Assembly: GCA_039519185.1 (NCBI GenBank)
Contig: CM076846.1
Span: forward strand, 186,729,068 to 186,793,067
Direction: 5' to 3'
DNA length: 64,000 nt
Source: Astragalus membranaceus
Taxonomy: Eukaryota; Streptophyta; Magnoliopsida; Fabales; Fabaceae
Position numbers and translations under genes: made by a program. Shown piece by piece: positions 43,069-53,796 of this stretch. How positions within the stretch are numbered: the stretch's first letter is position 1; each line of letters begins with the position of its first letter. Below the pieces are notes generated by a model, which saw nothing but the letters and a program-made list of their open reading frames with translations, ran no database searches and was not told the origin of the DNA.

Positions 43069-44056
43069 TGTTAGACTATAGTATAACCTTAGAGGGGGGG
43101 TGAATAAGGTTATGTGTAATTCTAGGATTCTTTTCAAAATAAATGATAAGTTTGTTTAAATCAAATGCGGAAAAAGAGATTTGAACTTATCAGATATATG
43201 CAAGTAGGCAGATTAGGCACAATGAGATATTATTCTATATTCAATATTTACAATAAGGTTGTTTTATAAGTAATGCAATGATATTGAATATAGCAGATCT
43301 ACAGTAGTGATAGAGAAGAAGATAGATAAACAGATCTGTAGTACAGCGAGTATAACTATAACCAGATTAACAGATTCAGATCAGAGTAGGGATAAAGTTA
43401 TACAACCAGATTAACAGATTCAGATCAGAGTAGTGATATTATAAACAGATATAAACAGTAAATAAAGTAAAGAGAGAGGGATAGAGATACACCAGGAATT
43501 TTACGAGGTTCGGGATAAAAGCCCTACGTCCTCGGCCTCCGGCTTTGCAACCTTTGGACTTGCTGAAAAACCACTATATGAAGAACCAATGTTTTACAAA
43601 CAATCAACTTCAAATAGCAAATCTCAATTCCCCTGAATTGAGAACCCGAGCTCCCCGCTAAGGATTTCAACCGCTTCAATCTCCTGATTGAACGACCCAA
43701 GAGCACCTCCCAGGATTTCAAAACCACTTCAATCTTCACCGATTGAACGACCCAAGATCACCTCCCAGGATTTCAAACCAACTCAATCTTCACCGATTGA
43801 GAGACCCAAGAAAACTTCCCAGGATTTCAAAGCGACCTCCACAATAGTAGATTACAATATAGAAGCTATGATCTAATCACCTCAGATAATATGACAATAT
43901 AACAGCTGAGAGAGATGAGTGACTAGATCTATAAAAAATGATATGAAAGTGATAGCTCTATTTTTCTCTTTCTCAGATCTAGAAAATGTACGTGAGAAGT
44001 AGAGAAGATGTTGTGATTTGGTGTGGATGAGTGTCTGAAGAGTGTTTCACACCTGC

Positions 44057-44066
44057 CTATTTATAG
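44057..44066 (-). promoter_or_regulatory. TATA box of the copia LTR
   Basis: CTATAAATAG on the minus strand, repeated in the right LTR near 48476-48485. The nearest AATCGATT site is 49 bp upstream. Confidence 0.65.
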
Positions 44067-44114
44067 GCTTAGGAAAGCGTAGGATTTTGAAAAAAAACAT
44101 TTAATGAAATGATG

Positions 44115-44538
44115 AATCGATTGTTTGATGAAGTGTAACAAGAGTATAATCGATTCTTAACCTTTTAGAAATCACAAGAATCGATTATGTGTTTAGTTAA
44201 AATAATGAAGAATCGATTCTTAGTTCCTTAGAATAAAGTGAATCGATTATGTGCTTAGTTTAAAGAAGTGTGTAATCGATTTCTAGGACATCCTGAATGG
44301 GCTAAGAATCGATTTCAAGTTTAGATAAAACAAGGAGGAATCGATTCTTGCTTTTTAGGAGAGCCTGAAAATCGATTTCATGGTCTTTTAAAAATGAAGG
44401 AAATCGATTCTTGGCTTTGGCTTGAGTATATGTAGAAATCGATTCTTTGTTTTAACATAGGCTAGGGAAATCGATTTCAACCTTTAAAATAGGATTAGGA
44501 AATCGATTTCATGATTTAGAAAATGATAGAAATCGATT
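44115..44538 (-). repeat. Array of 14 AATCGATT palindromes in copia U3
   Basis: Fourteen AATCGATT copies occur in 424 bp at irregular 20-45 bp spacing, with unrelated DNA between, directly upstream of the TATA box. The other LTR has the same array near 48533-48957 with one copy mutated (AATCAATT). Confidence 0.9.
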
Positions 44539-44908
44539 TCTAGCTTTCCACAAAATTATTTTTAGGTTCAGGTGCCACCTTATGCATGCATGCAATTTTA
44601 TAAAATATTTTTCACAACTATTTTGATGCACCATGCATGTTTTGAAAAACTCATCTCTCAGCTACTAAAAGTCATAGACCTTCAGTGATAGGATCTTACA
44701 CAGTGTCCTAAGGAAAGCGGATAAACAATTAGGTCTTGAACTGCTGAGGTGGCTTCTTCTCCAAGCTGCTCCACTTTAATATCTCCTGCTCTTTGATTCA
44801 TGTCCTGTACTTTATTTTGTCCCTGTACTTTTATACACTGCAACCATTAGTAGACTAAATGTAATTTGTTATCATACAAAACAAAGAGTGTTTGTCCTTG
44901 GTTCAACA

Positions 44909-44922
44909 AACTCCCCCTTTTT
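44909..44922 (-). other. Copia polypurine tract
   Basis: The minus strand reads AAAAAGGGGGAGTT immediately before the 3' LTR, the expected plus-strand primer. Confidence 0.85.
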
Positions 44923-45480
44923 GATGATAACAAATTACATTATGCATAGGGAGACCATAATAGATAAACAATGGTAGAAGCTCCCCCTAAGCATAAGCAT
45001 AACAAAATAGGCAGTATGACAGCAGGATAGCAGCAATTATTTTCTCCCCCATTAAATAATAACATGCATATTCTCTCCCTTAACATGCATATTCTCTCCC
45101 TTTTGCATACAATTTCTCCCCCTTTGTTTTCATCAAAAAGGAGGTGGGGTGAATACATACAACATAAGCACTTTATAAACTTGCATAATAAATAAGCAGA
45201 ATTGCATAGCATATGATATATCAAAAACAGTAGTTCATGCTATGCTCCCCCTTACTTGGTGATCCCCCTGATTAATTTTAGAATGCAAAGCTTAGCCAAA
45301 AGAGGGTGGACCATCACAGTTTAAAAAAGATATTTAGAGAAAATAGGATACCCAAGATAATATGCCATACTTGGTTCAACAATATAGGTATCATATTTAA
45401 CTTAAAAATATGTTGCATCAAAGATCCATCACAATAGAGAGAAGAAAAAAAACTTTGATGCACACAAAAAAAAAATTGTT
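44923..45480. other. No gene; copia 3' internal noncoding region
   Basis: Contains several TTCTCCC(C/T)TT repeats near 45040-45130. The point at about 45480-45500 where the protease relic ends is the probable deletion junction that removed the rest of pol. Confidence 0.5.
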
Positions 45481-45489
45481 TCACAGAAG

Positions 45490-45990
45490 TGATAAATTAT
45501 TCTTAAGGTGAATAGAACTTTTCCAATCTAACCTTCACCGGTGATTTTTCCTCTATTGTTGTTATCACGAGTCACATGACTGCTGTTTCTGAGTATTACG
45601 AATCTTTTTGTGTCTCCAGTCATGAACTTCGAGTCTCTGCTATCAAGGTATTGATCTGACCCCCATACCCTGTAGCACACCTGCACTAAGATCAAGTAGA
45701 AAATTTTGGTACCCAATTCTCTTTGGGTCCTTTGGGGTTAGTCATCAAGGGGTTTGTTTTCACAATCCACCTTGGTTTCTCACAAGCAGGTATAAGGGTA
45801 CCAAGCTCACATAATTTACGGATAGGGCATCTAGGTGAGCTATGGTTTCCCTTTTTGACAATAGGTGCATGAGAAAACAGTAGGTGTATAACTTGAAGTA
45901 GCAGCTACAAAAGTTATTTTCTTGTTTCAAAACCGAGGAGGTGGAATTACCTTTGTACCCAATTCCTCTCCTATCAACATATTGATGTTG
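45490..45990 (-). pseudogene. Copia gag end and protease relic
   Basis: Minus-strand pieces in several frames resemble the gag-protease junction of copia elements. Best is the piece near 45716-45528, with Y-L-D-S-R-D-S-K-F-M-T-G-D, where copia proteases have an L-D-S-G-(C/A)-(S/T)-x-H-M-T-G motif. The active-site glycine is replaced by Arg. G-K-I-T-G-E-G and a stop follow. Upstream, K-R-E-T-type remnants of a zinc knuckle region are barely recognisable. No integrase follows. Confidence 0.6.
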
Positions 45991-47464
45991 AGAGTGAAGC
46001 AAGCTGAGTCAAGGTCTTTTCACCAACCTCAAACTTTTTCAAAGATTCTTTCAAAAATTCATTTTCAACCTTGACTTTTTCAAAATTTTGTTTAAGCTCT
46101 AAGAAACTCAAGGTTGAATGGTTTTGTTTTCATGTAGCTCATTCTTCAACTTAGCTACCTCATTTTCTAGTGTCTCGATTTGAGTGAGCATGCTTTTGTT
46201 ACTCTTTGCCAATTTCTTAGATTTTAACAAAAGAGTTTCATGTTCAAAATAGAGAGCATCAAAAGCCTCACTCAAATCTTGACTACTACAACTATCATCA
46301 AGTAAATCATCATGCATAGAGGAATCAGAAAGACTAGAAGAGTTAAGGCTTACCTTAGATGAGTCATTTGCCATATGACAAACACCATTTGCAATTTGCT
46401 CTTCTTCGTATGTGTCGCTATCAGTGCCAAGACAATCCCATATAGTAGCCTTAGGTGTTTCACATGCCGTGAGACAAATGGCATTTGCAACCTCCTCTTC
46501 TTCACTGTCAGTATAGTTGTTCCATGTAGCCTTCTTAGCTTTCTTGGATTTCTTTGAGTTATTTCTCTTTTCAAGTTTGTTGAATCTCATGAATTCTTCA
46601 AATAATTCAGCCATGTCTTCATCATCAGATTCTTCATCAGACTCAACCTCTTTCCTTGCTACCTTAGGTGTTTTAGCAGCAAGAGCAAGAGATTTTCTTT
46701 CTTTTACCATTTCTGCTTCTTGATCTTTGTTAGCAGCCAATACAACCTCAAAGGCTAGAAGTGACCCAATCAAGGTCTTCTTGGGGTAGAGTGCCAATAT
46801 CTTTGGCTTCAGTGATTGCACAAGTTTTTGGAAAGAACTCACCAGTCAGAGATGCAAGAATCTTCCCATTTATATCTTTTGTAGAATACCTCTTTCCCAG
46901 TGCCCTTAAGTTGTTTATAATCAGATTCAGTCTCTGGTGCATAGCTGCGACAGACTCACCTTCTTTCATTTTGAAGGCTTCATATTCAGAAGTGAGGATT
47001 CTGATTTTAGTATCCTTCACTTGGCTCGTACCTACATGAGTAGCTTGCAAGCAGTCCCAGATTTCCTTTGCTGTTTGACATCCTTTGACTCTACCATATT
47101 CTTCTTCACATAAGGATAAGTGAAGAATATTCATAGCCTTGGCATTTTGAGATATTTTGTCAAGCTCAGATTTTCTCAGTTCGCTCAGATCGATGGTGTA
47201 GATGTCTTCAATTGGCACTTCTTCTTCTTTACCGGTAGCTTTACTTTTGATTTTCATTGGGATCAGTGGTCCATCTGCAATGATCCTCCATAAGGTGAAA
47301 TCTATAGCCTGCACATGACATTTCATTCGACTACTCCAATAGTCATAGTTAGTCCCATCAAACAGGGGTGGCCTAAATAAAGACATCCCCTCTTTCAAAT
47401 AGAACCCATAATCACAGATAGATAAATAAAATTTAAATTGCGAGATGTTAAGCTCTATATGCAA
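45977..47464 (-). pseudogene. Copia gag (frameshifted)
   Basis: The first frame (47464-46748) begins a short way after the primer site. A good start is the internal M-S-L-F-R-P-P-L-F-D-G-T-N-Y, followed by Y-W-S-S-R-M and A-M-N-I-L-H-L-S-L, then E-Y-G-R-V, E-I-W-D and F-K-M-K-E-G-E-S. This is the DUF4219/UBN2-type capsid of Ty1/copia gag. A shift near 46790 moves to the frame ending at 46108, an acidic region (E-S-D-E-E-S-D-D-E-D) followed by a coiled coil (I-E-T-L-E-N-E-V-A-K-L-K-N-E-L). That coil continues in a third frame to about 45977. It is nonfunctional. Confidence 0.85.
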
Positions 47465-47469
47465 TTTCT

Positions 47470-47484
47470 AGCTACTGATACCAC
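47470..47484 (-). other. Copia primer binding site
   Basis: The minus strand reads TGGTATCAGTAGC next to the 5' LTR, close to the initiator-methionine tRNA complement (TGGTATCAGAGC) used by plant copia elements. Confidence 0.88.
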
Positions 47485-47485
47485 T

Positions 47486-49321
47486 TGTTAGACTATAGTA
47501 TAACCTTAGAGGGGGGGGGTGAATAAGGTTATGTGTAATTCTAGGATTCTTTTCAAAATAAATGATAAGTTTGTTTAAATCAAATGCGGAAAAAGAGATT
47601 TGAACTTATCAGATATATGCAAGTAGGCAGATTAGGCACAATGAGATATTATTCTATATTCAATATTTACAATAAGGTTGTTTTATAAGTAATGCAATGA
47701 TATTGAATATAGCAGATCTACAGTAGTGATAGAGAAGAAGATAGATAAACAGATCTGTAGTACAGCGAGTATAACTATAACCAGATTAACAGATTCAGAT
47801 CAGAGTAGGGATAAAGTTATACAACCAGATTAACAGATTCAGATCAGAGTAGTGATATTATAAACAGATATAAACAGTAAATAAAGTAAAGAGAGAGGGA
47901 TAGAGATACACCAGGAATTTTACGAGGTTCGGGATAAAAGCCCTACGTCCTCGGTCCTCCGGCTTTGCAACCTTTGGACTTGCTGAAAAACCACTATATG
48001 AAGAACCAATGTTTTACAAACAATCAACTTCAAATAGCAAATCTCAATTCCCCTGAATTGAGAACCCGAGCTCCCCGCTAAGGATTTCAACCGCTTCAAT
48101 CTCCTGATTGAACGACCCAAGAGCACCTCCCAGGATTTCAAAACCACTTCAATCTTCACCGATTGAACGACCCAAGATCACCTCCCAGGATTTCAAACCA
48201 ACTCAATCTTCACCGATTGAGAGACCCAAGAAAACTTCCCAGGATTTCAAAGCGACCTCCACAATAGTAGATTACAATATAGAAGCTATGATCTAATCAC
48301 CTCAGATAATATGACAATATAACAGCTGAGAGAGATGAGTGACTAGATCTATAAAAAATGATATGAAAGTGATAGCTCTATTTTTCTCTTTCTCAGATCT
48401 AGAAAATGTACGTGAGAAGTAGAGAAGATGTTGTGATTTGGTGTGGATGACTGTCTGAAGAGTGTTTCACACCTGCCTATTTATAGGCTTAGGAAAGCGT
48501 AGGATTTTAAAAAAAACATTTAATGAAATGATGAATCGATTGTTTGATGAAGTGTAACAAGAGTATAATCGATTCTTAACCTTTTAGAAATCACAAGAAT
48601 CGATTATGTGTTTAGTTAAAATAATGAAGAATCGATTCTTAGTTCCTTAGAATAAAGTGAATCGATTATGTGCTTAGTTTAAAGAAGTGTGTAATCGATT
48701 TCTAGGACATCCTGAATGGGCTAAGAATCGATTTCAAGTTTAGATAAAACAAGGAGGAATCGATTCTTGCTTTTTAGGAGAGCCTGAAAATCGATTTCAT
48801 GGTCTTTTAAAAATGAAGGAAATCGATTCTTGGCTTTGGCTTGAGTATATGTAGAAATCGATTCTTTGTTTTAACATAGGCTAGGAAAATCGATTTCAAC
48901 CTTTAAAATAGGATTAGGAAATCAATTTCATGATTTAGAAAATGATAGAAATCGATTTCTAGCTTTCCACAAAATTATTTTTAGGTTCAGGTGCCACCTT
49001 ATGCATGCATGCAATTTTATAAAATATTTTTCACAACTATTTTGATGCATCATGCATGTTTTGAAAAACTCATCTCTCAGCTACTAAAAGTCATAGACCT
49101 TCAGTGATAGGATCTTACACAGTGTCCTAAGGAAAGCGGATAAACAATTAGGTCTTGAACTGCTGAGGTGGCTTCTTCTCCAAGCTGCTCCACTTTAATA
49201 TATCTTTGATTCATGTCCTGTACTTTATTTTGTCCCTGTACTTTTATACACTGCAACCATTAGTAGACTAAATGTAATTTGTTATCATACAAAACAAAGA
49301 GTGTTTGTCCTTGGTTCAATA
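47486..49321 (-). repeat. Copia 5' LTR (right)
   Basis: 1836 bp, matching 43069-44908 nearly throughout. It differs in a G run at its start, an 8-base stretch near 49201 and a few single bases. It is followed by GTATT. Confidence 0.92.
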
Positions 49322-49556
49322 GTATTTTCTACTACAGCCCATTTTGTTTTTGATATATCGTATAGCATTCAAACTAATCTTTCTATTTTTCAAACAATCA
49401 AAACTCACAAAAATGAGTTGTTGTTGATGGTCACTCTGAGTCCAGCTTGTTTGACCCTTAATAACAATTTCAGTTCTCAAAACGGGCTACAAGCGATGGC
49501 CACTGAGTCCTACTTGTTTGGTCATCACTAGTGTCTATCCTAATTTCAAAATACCT

Positions 49557-50180
49557 AAAAAACACCAACACACAAACATTTTCTACCCTAGAATTACGTA
49601 GCCTTTGAATCTCTACCAGGAGATACGTAGGAGCAGGGCCACGCCCCTGTCAAGCGCAAAAATAAACAATTTCCATTACCTTTCTTTCCTAATTCATTTT
49701 TTACAAAAAAACCCACAAAATATAAATAGGAGATTAATTCGGTCGTACGACCGGGTTAGTCAGCTTTTTAGGACCACGAATGAACCGTACGGATCAGGTC
49801 CTAAAATCCCTATTTAAAATAAATAGTTTCTAAATTAAAAAAAATATAAACACATCGCTTTCATTTCAAAAATCAAAAATCTTATTTTCAAAGTAGGGGA
49901 TTAAGTCGGTCGTACGGCCGGGCTAGTCATTGTTTTAGAATAAGTGAACTGTGGTCCTTCAGAGCCCCAGCGCTCCTTAAGTCCTCAGCGGCCCTTCAGA
50001 GCCCCAGCGCTCCTTCAGACCCCCAGTGGTCCTTCAACACAGATCACACAGTCCTAAAACCCCTATATTAAAAAACACCAACCAACAAACATTTTCTACC
50101 AAGAACTACGTAGCTTTGATTTCCCCATCGCACCTAGGGATACGTAGGAGCAGGGGCCCACTCCTTTCAAGCACAAAAAA
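49557..50180. repeat. Imperfect tandem duplication within the Ogre-like LTR
   Basis: Blocks starting near 49557 and 50073 share AAACATTTTCTACC, TACGTAGC and GATACGTAGGAGCAGG in order. A related pair, each with CGGTCGTACG, lies at 49740 and 49907. No gene is seen. Confidence 0.7.
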
Positions 50181-51543
50181 CTAAAATGTTTCTTAAGTCT
50201 TCCTCTTCAATTTTACAAATAATAAAAAGGGTAAATTAGAGTATTTTCTTTAAATTAACTTTCTTTCTACACATTAAATTAAATGGTAACTGTAATATCC
50301 CCAATTTTCGCTATTTAAATTATTTGGCGTGAATTATTATTTAGTGAATTAATTACTTGGCTGAAAACTATTTCATTCGAAAATGGCTTGTTGAATTGTT
50401 AATGGTGCAAATTATGTATGTTTGGTAATTAAATTAATGTTGTTTAGAGCACTTAGTGCTGAAAGGAGTTTTGGGAAAATAATTTCATAAGTGGTGGGTA
50501 AAATAATCTTTATGCCTGGCCCATATTTAAATCCCCCTCCAGCTGAACCCAAGGGTCAACACCTCATTCCACCCCATTTTTATGAAAGCTGAAACTGAAA
50601 CAGCAAAGAGAGAAGAGTGAGGCGAGATAGAGAGGGGGAAGAGATGGGGAGAACTCCACCAATGTTCAATGCATGTTGCTGATCTTGTTTTCTTTGGAAT
50701 CAGCGCAACCTCCTCTTTCATTTCCATGGTTTAGATTCTAGCATCTCAGCCCAAAAACCTTTCCTTCTCATCCCTTAGTCTCGTGACCACTTTGATGAAA
50801 TGGGGATTTCTTTGAAACCTTGTGTGCTGGTTTGCTAAGAGAAGTTTTAGTGATGTGTTTGAAGTCTCTTCATTCACATCGAAGATTGAGGTAGCTGGGA
50901 TAAGGTTTTCAGTAGTGAGATTCAATTGGAGTTGCTGTCCAAGCTTCAAAGTTCATGAAATATGTTGTTCTAGGTGGCATGTTCAACATTTGGTTATTGG
51001 GAGCTGTTAGGGAACCTCTAGTTCATCTTCCTTGGAATTTCAGAACCTATTTTTGAGCCTTCAAGCATTAGAGAGAATATTGGATAGCTGGACTTTGGAT
51101 TGTTGCTGTGGTTCAGTCGATTTGGAGGTAGCTGAGTTCGTTAGAGAGTTCGTGTACCTCCATTTGTCCGTGGTTGCAAAGTCTCGGTAATGTTTGCTGT
51201 TTGTCTTCAAAAAGGTGAGTTCTATACTCACTAGGGAATTATTTTCAAGTTGATGGTCATGTGTTCTGAATTTGTCTTTCGTTTTGTGAAAATCAGTGTT
51301 GAAAACCGTTTTTATGAAAATCGTGTTTCGAATTGTGTAATTATGTGATTGAATGATTGATTGTTGGATGTTCATGATGATGATTATGTGTTGTTGATTT
51401 GCTTGGATAATTGTACTGAAATTGTTGATTGTAATGTCTGTTTTAAATCTCGGAAGTCCCATTAAGTCTCGATACCAGATTGAAAGTGAAACGACACAAA
51501 ATCGAATTTTTAGAAAACCGTTTTCTGCACTTCTGCAACCCGC

Positions 51544-51647
51544 CGCGTCGCGACCCGTGGTTGTCGCGTCGCGACCATGTGTTATTTTGTAACGGAAAAG
51601 CTTTCTGTAACTTTTCGCGTCGCGACGGAACCTGTTCGCGTCGCGAC
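51544..51647. repeat. Four CGCGTCGCGAC repeats in the solo LTR
   Basis: Copies at 51544, 51565, 51616 and 51637 contain the palindrome GTCGCGAC. They pair with 21-bp spacing (51544/51565 and 51616/51637) in an otherwise AT-rich LTR. Confidence 0.85.
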
Positions 51648-51809
51648 GTAGTGTAATTTTCAGCAAACTTCACTGATTTTGTTTTCAAGATAACTTTTGA
51701 TCTGGGAATCCGATTGAGGTGTTTTCAGGTGCGTTTTAAAGCTTATTCAACGACCTATCTATATATTTAATTTATACTGTATAATTCCCTGATTATGTTT
51801 ATTTTTATA

Positions 51810-51921
51810 AACGGCCCTTGCGGTCCACTGTTTTATTAACGGCCCTTGCGGTCCACGGTTTTATTAACGGCCCTTGCGGTCCATGGTTTTATGAACGGCC
51901 CAATTCAGGTTCATGGAATGT
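51810..51921. repeat. 28-bp tandem repeat in the solo LTR
   Basis: Units start AACGGCCCTTGCGGTCCA at 51810, 51838 and 51866, with a decayed fourth at 51894. Confidence 0.88.
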
Positions 51922-53115
51922 GTTATGGATTTGATTGTCATGCTATGATTGTGATTGAGATAAGCGTATGCCATGGATATTGCTTTATGTGATTGATGTA
52001 TTGTGCTGGACTGATTGGATTAGCATCATGATAAGTTAGGATAGTAAACCTTAGTAAGCCGTGTGAGATCACCTAATAATAAGATCATGTTAGTACAAGA
52101 CTAAGTTAAGTACAAGTTCACTGTTAAGCATAAGCTCATGGTTTGACTAAGTTCATTGTTCACTGATCACGGTTCACGGTTTACTGCTCATTGGTTATTG
52201 TTCATCGTTCACTGTTCACTGCTCATTGTTCATGGTATATATTATATACATCATTGCTGGGGTGACGACCCTGTTCACGGATTAGCGTACTAGTGGGAGA
52301 GGAAGTCATGAGCCTTATCCCCTAGGCCCACTGCATTGTTGTCCCTAAGGTAGTAGAAATGGCCGGGGACCGGGTTTGCCGGAATCTTTAAAATAAGACC
52401 CGGTGATATGCTAAGAATCATTGTCATGGTGTGTGACTTGTGTGTCGCTAGAAGGGCCACGAGTACACGTTGTATGTTCCCCGTAGTCGACTTAAGGGCT
52501 ACGATTCATGAAATCAAGCATAATTGAACCGAGAGAGTTAGTAAGGGGTCTCGATAGAACTCACTGAGACAAGTTGTCTCACCCAATCCATTGTTGTTGT
52601 TTTTCAGTTAAGCAGGGAAAGTTGAAAACCGTGAGGCACGGCTATGGAGACGCTTGAAGAATTGCTGACGACATTCCTTTTGTCATGTTATGTATCTTTG
52701 TATTTCAGTTTCCTTTGTATCTCTGTATATTTGTATTCGGTACCTTAGATATACGATTGTACGACTTATGTCATGAAGTTGTAAATCGCTTCCGCAGACT
52801 TTCGGTTTTGAGTATTGAACACTAGTTTGAGTTATGTGAGGACCGACTTTGATTATATTATGTTCAGATATGTAAGTGCGTTTGATGAGTTTCATCGAAG
52901 TGTAGAATGTGTTCAATATTTAAAAAGGAAAGTCACTCTGATGTATGCCAGTAGTGCATTTCGGTAGTTTCTACAAGTTAGAAATTATCGGGGTGTTACA
53001 GTAACCTTTCTTTTGAAAGGATGCTGTGGGGTGCTAATACCTTCCCCACGCATAATCGACCCCCGAACCCAAAAATAAAAGTTTTTTCAATGTTTTCCTA
53101 TTTAATAAATATTGA

Positions 53116-53796
53116 TGGCGGCTTCATTGCAAAATGACGAAGAATCCCCTCCTCCGGATTTTTCGGTCGCTACAATAGTGAACTTAAGATTTCCTACCCA
53201 AGAAGCCACGTGCTCTCCATCCTTCATGCCCTCGATCCTCCAAATGTTTCTCTCAGAACGCCCTGCAATTTTTCGACCAACCAACTCCAAGTTATGGCTC
53301 GAACGATATAATGATCCACCTCCAGAATCTTGGCAGAAACCCAATCATACGGTCGAACCTCCCGCACCGACACGTCATGAGCTCTAGGACCAGTGCTGGA
53401 ATAACCGTCGGTTGAAGATCTAGAAGCTTGGCTAGTACTTGGCTGCTCCGTCCCATCAGCACCATCCTGATTTTCCGATGTTGAGCTTCTCCCAAACTCA
53501 GGTTCGGAGCTCTCCGATTCGACAGTATCCGAGCTCCCCTGACTTCCCCCAGATTGTGCAGCATCGTCGGAGTCAGAAGAAAGAGCTACCACTTCAATCC
53601 TGCGATCTTCCTCCACTGCTTTTGCAACATCCACATCGTCTCCTTTCACGTCGTCAGCCGGAGATATAGTTTCGATGTCGACGTTCTCCTCCGCCTGTTC
53701 GCTGGTAGGAGCCGAGGGCGGATGGTCTTGCTCGTCTGGAGTACCGACCATCAGCTGATTGTCCCGATCCTCAGGAACGACACCACCAGAGGCCAT
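53116..53796 (-). pseudogene. Antisense ORF of the Tat element (frameshifted, unknown function)
   Basis: The ORF reads opposite to Tat gag-pol, between the position of pol and the 3' LTR. It starts at an ATG at 53796 and runs 190 residues: an acidic, Ser/Glu/Asp-rich disordered N-terminus (D-D-V-K-G-D-D-V-D-V-A, S-S-D-S-D-D-A), then a more ordered part (Y-D-W-V-S-A-K-I-L-E-V-D-H-Y-I). Near 53230-53290 a shift would continue it in another frame to about 53116 (W-V-G-N-L-K-F-T-I-V-A-T-E-K), where the Ogre-like block begins. Tat elements such as Grande and Retand are known to carry antisense ORFs here. A minus-strand TATA box lies about 390 bp upstream. I do not recognise a domain. Confidence 0.6.

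Larger units (their letters stand above)
43069..44908 (-). repeat. Copia 3' LTR (left)
   Basis: 1840 bp, TGTTAGAC...TTCAACA on the plus strand. On the minus strand a TATA box (CTATAAATAG, 44057-44066) is preceded by an array of AATCGATT sites (44115-44538) within U3. Confidence 0.92.
43069..49321 (-). mobile_element. Ty1/copia LTR retrotransposon, large deletion derivative
   Basis: LTRs at 43069-44908 and 47486-49321 lie in direct orientation, flanked by GTATT at 43064-43068 and 49322-49326. On the minus strand the primer site TGGTATCAGTAGC (initiator-Met type) lies inside the right LTR. Gag follows, then a protease relic (45716-45528 and nearby), and a purine tract AAAAAGGGGGAGTT borders the left LTR. 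Integrase, RT and RNase H are missing, so the internal part is only 2.6 kb. By eye the LTRs differ at about seven sites plus a few indels, including TA for the terminal CA at 49320-49321. It is therefore younger than the Tat element and older than the Athila. Confidence 0.92.
50291..53000. mobile_element. Solo LTR, probably Tekay-type Ty3/gypsy
   Basis: A 2710-bp unit begins TGTAATATCCCC and ends GGGGTGTTACA, flanked by GTAAC at 50286-50290 and 53001-53005. It has no coding domain and no partner LTR, so it is best read as a solo LTR left by recombination. The TGTAAYA-CCCC / GGGGTGTTACA ends are typical of chromovirus Tekay LTRs. Open frames such as 51061-51666 show no domains. Confidence 0.7.
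39595..53110. mobile_element. Ogre-like long LTR (probable solo LTR), split by copia and a solo LTR
   Basis: Without its two inserts this block is about 4.5 kb and noncoding. It holds phrases I associate with legume Ogre LTRs: GATACGTAGGAGCAGG at about 49622 and 50151, and GGGTGCTAATACCTTCCCC near 53030 followed by a CGACCCCCGAACCC stretch. It interrupts Tat RNase H on the left and ends before the Tat antisense ORF on the right. I could not fix exact ends or a target duplication, and no second LTR or Ogre coding region is present. A TATA box (TATAAATAGG, 49721-49730) reads rightward. Confidence 0.45.

Noticed and set aside
44115..44538. Regularly spaced AATCGATT repeats as a CRISPR-like array
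   Set aside because: Repeats are only 8 bp, spacing varies, the array lies in a plant LTR and is duplicated in the other LTR.
51061..51666. 201-codon minus-strand open frame
   Set aside because: It lies in the solo LTR, has no domain, and is crossed by the CGCGTCGCGAC repeats.
39595..53110. TAAAA at both ends as the target duplication of the Ogre-like LTR
   Set aside because: The word is low-complexity in AT-rich DNA and does not sit next to convincing TG/CA ends.
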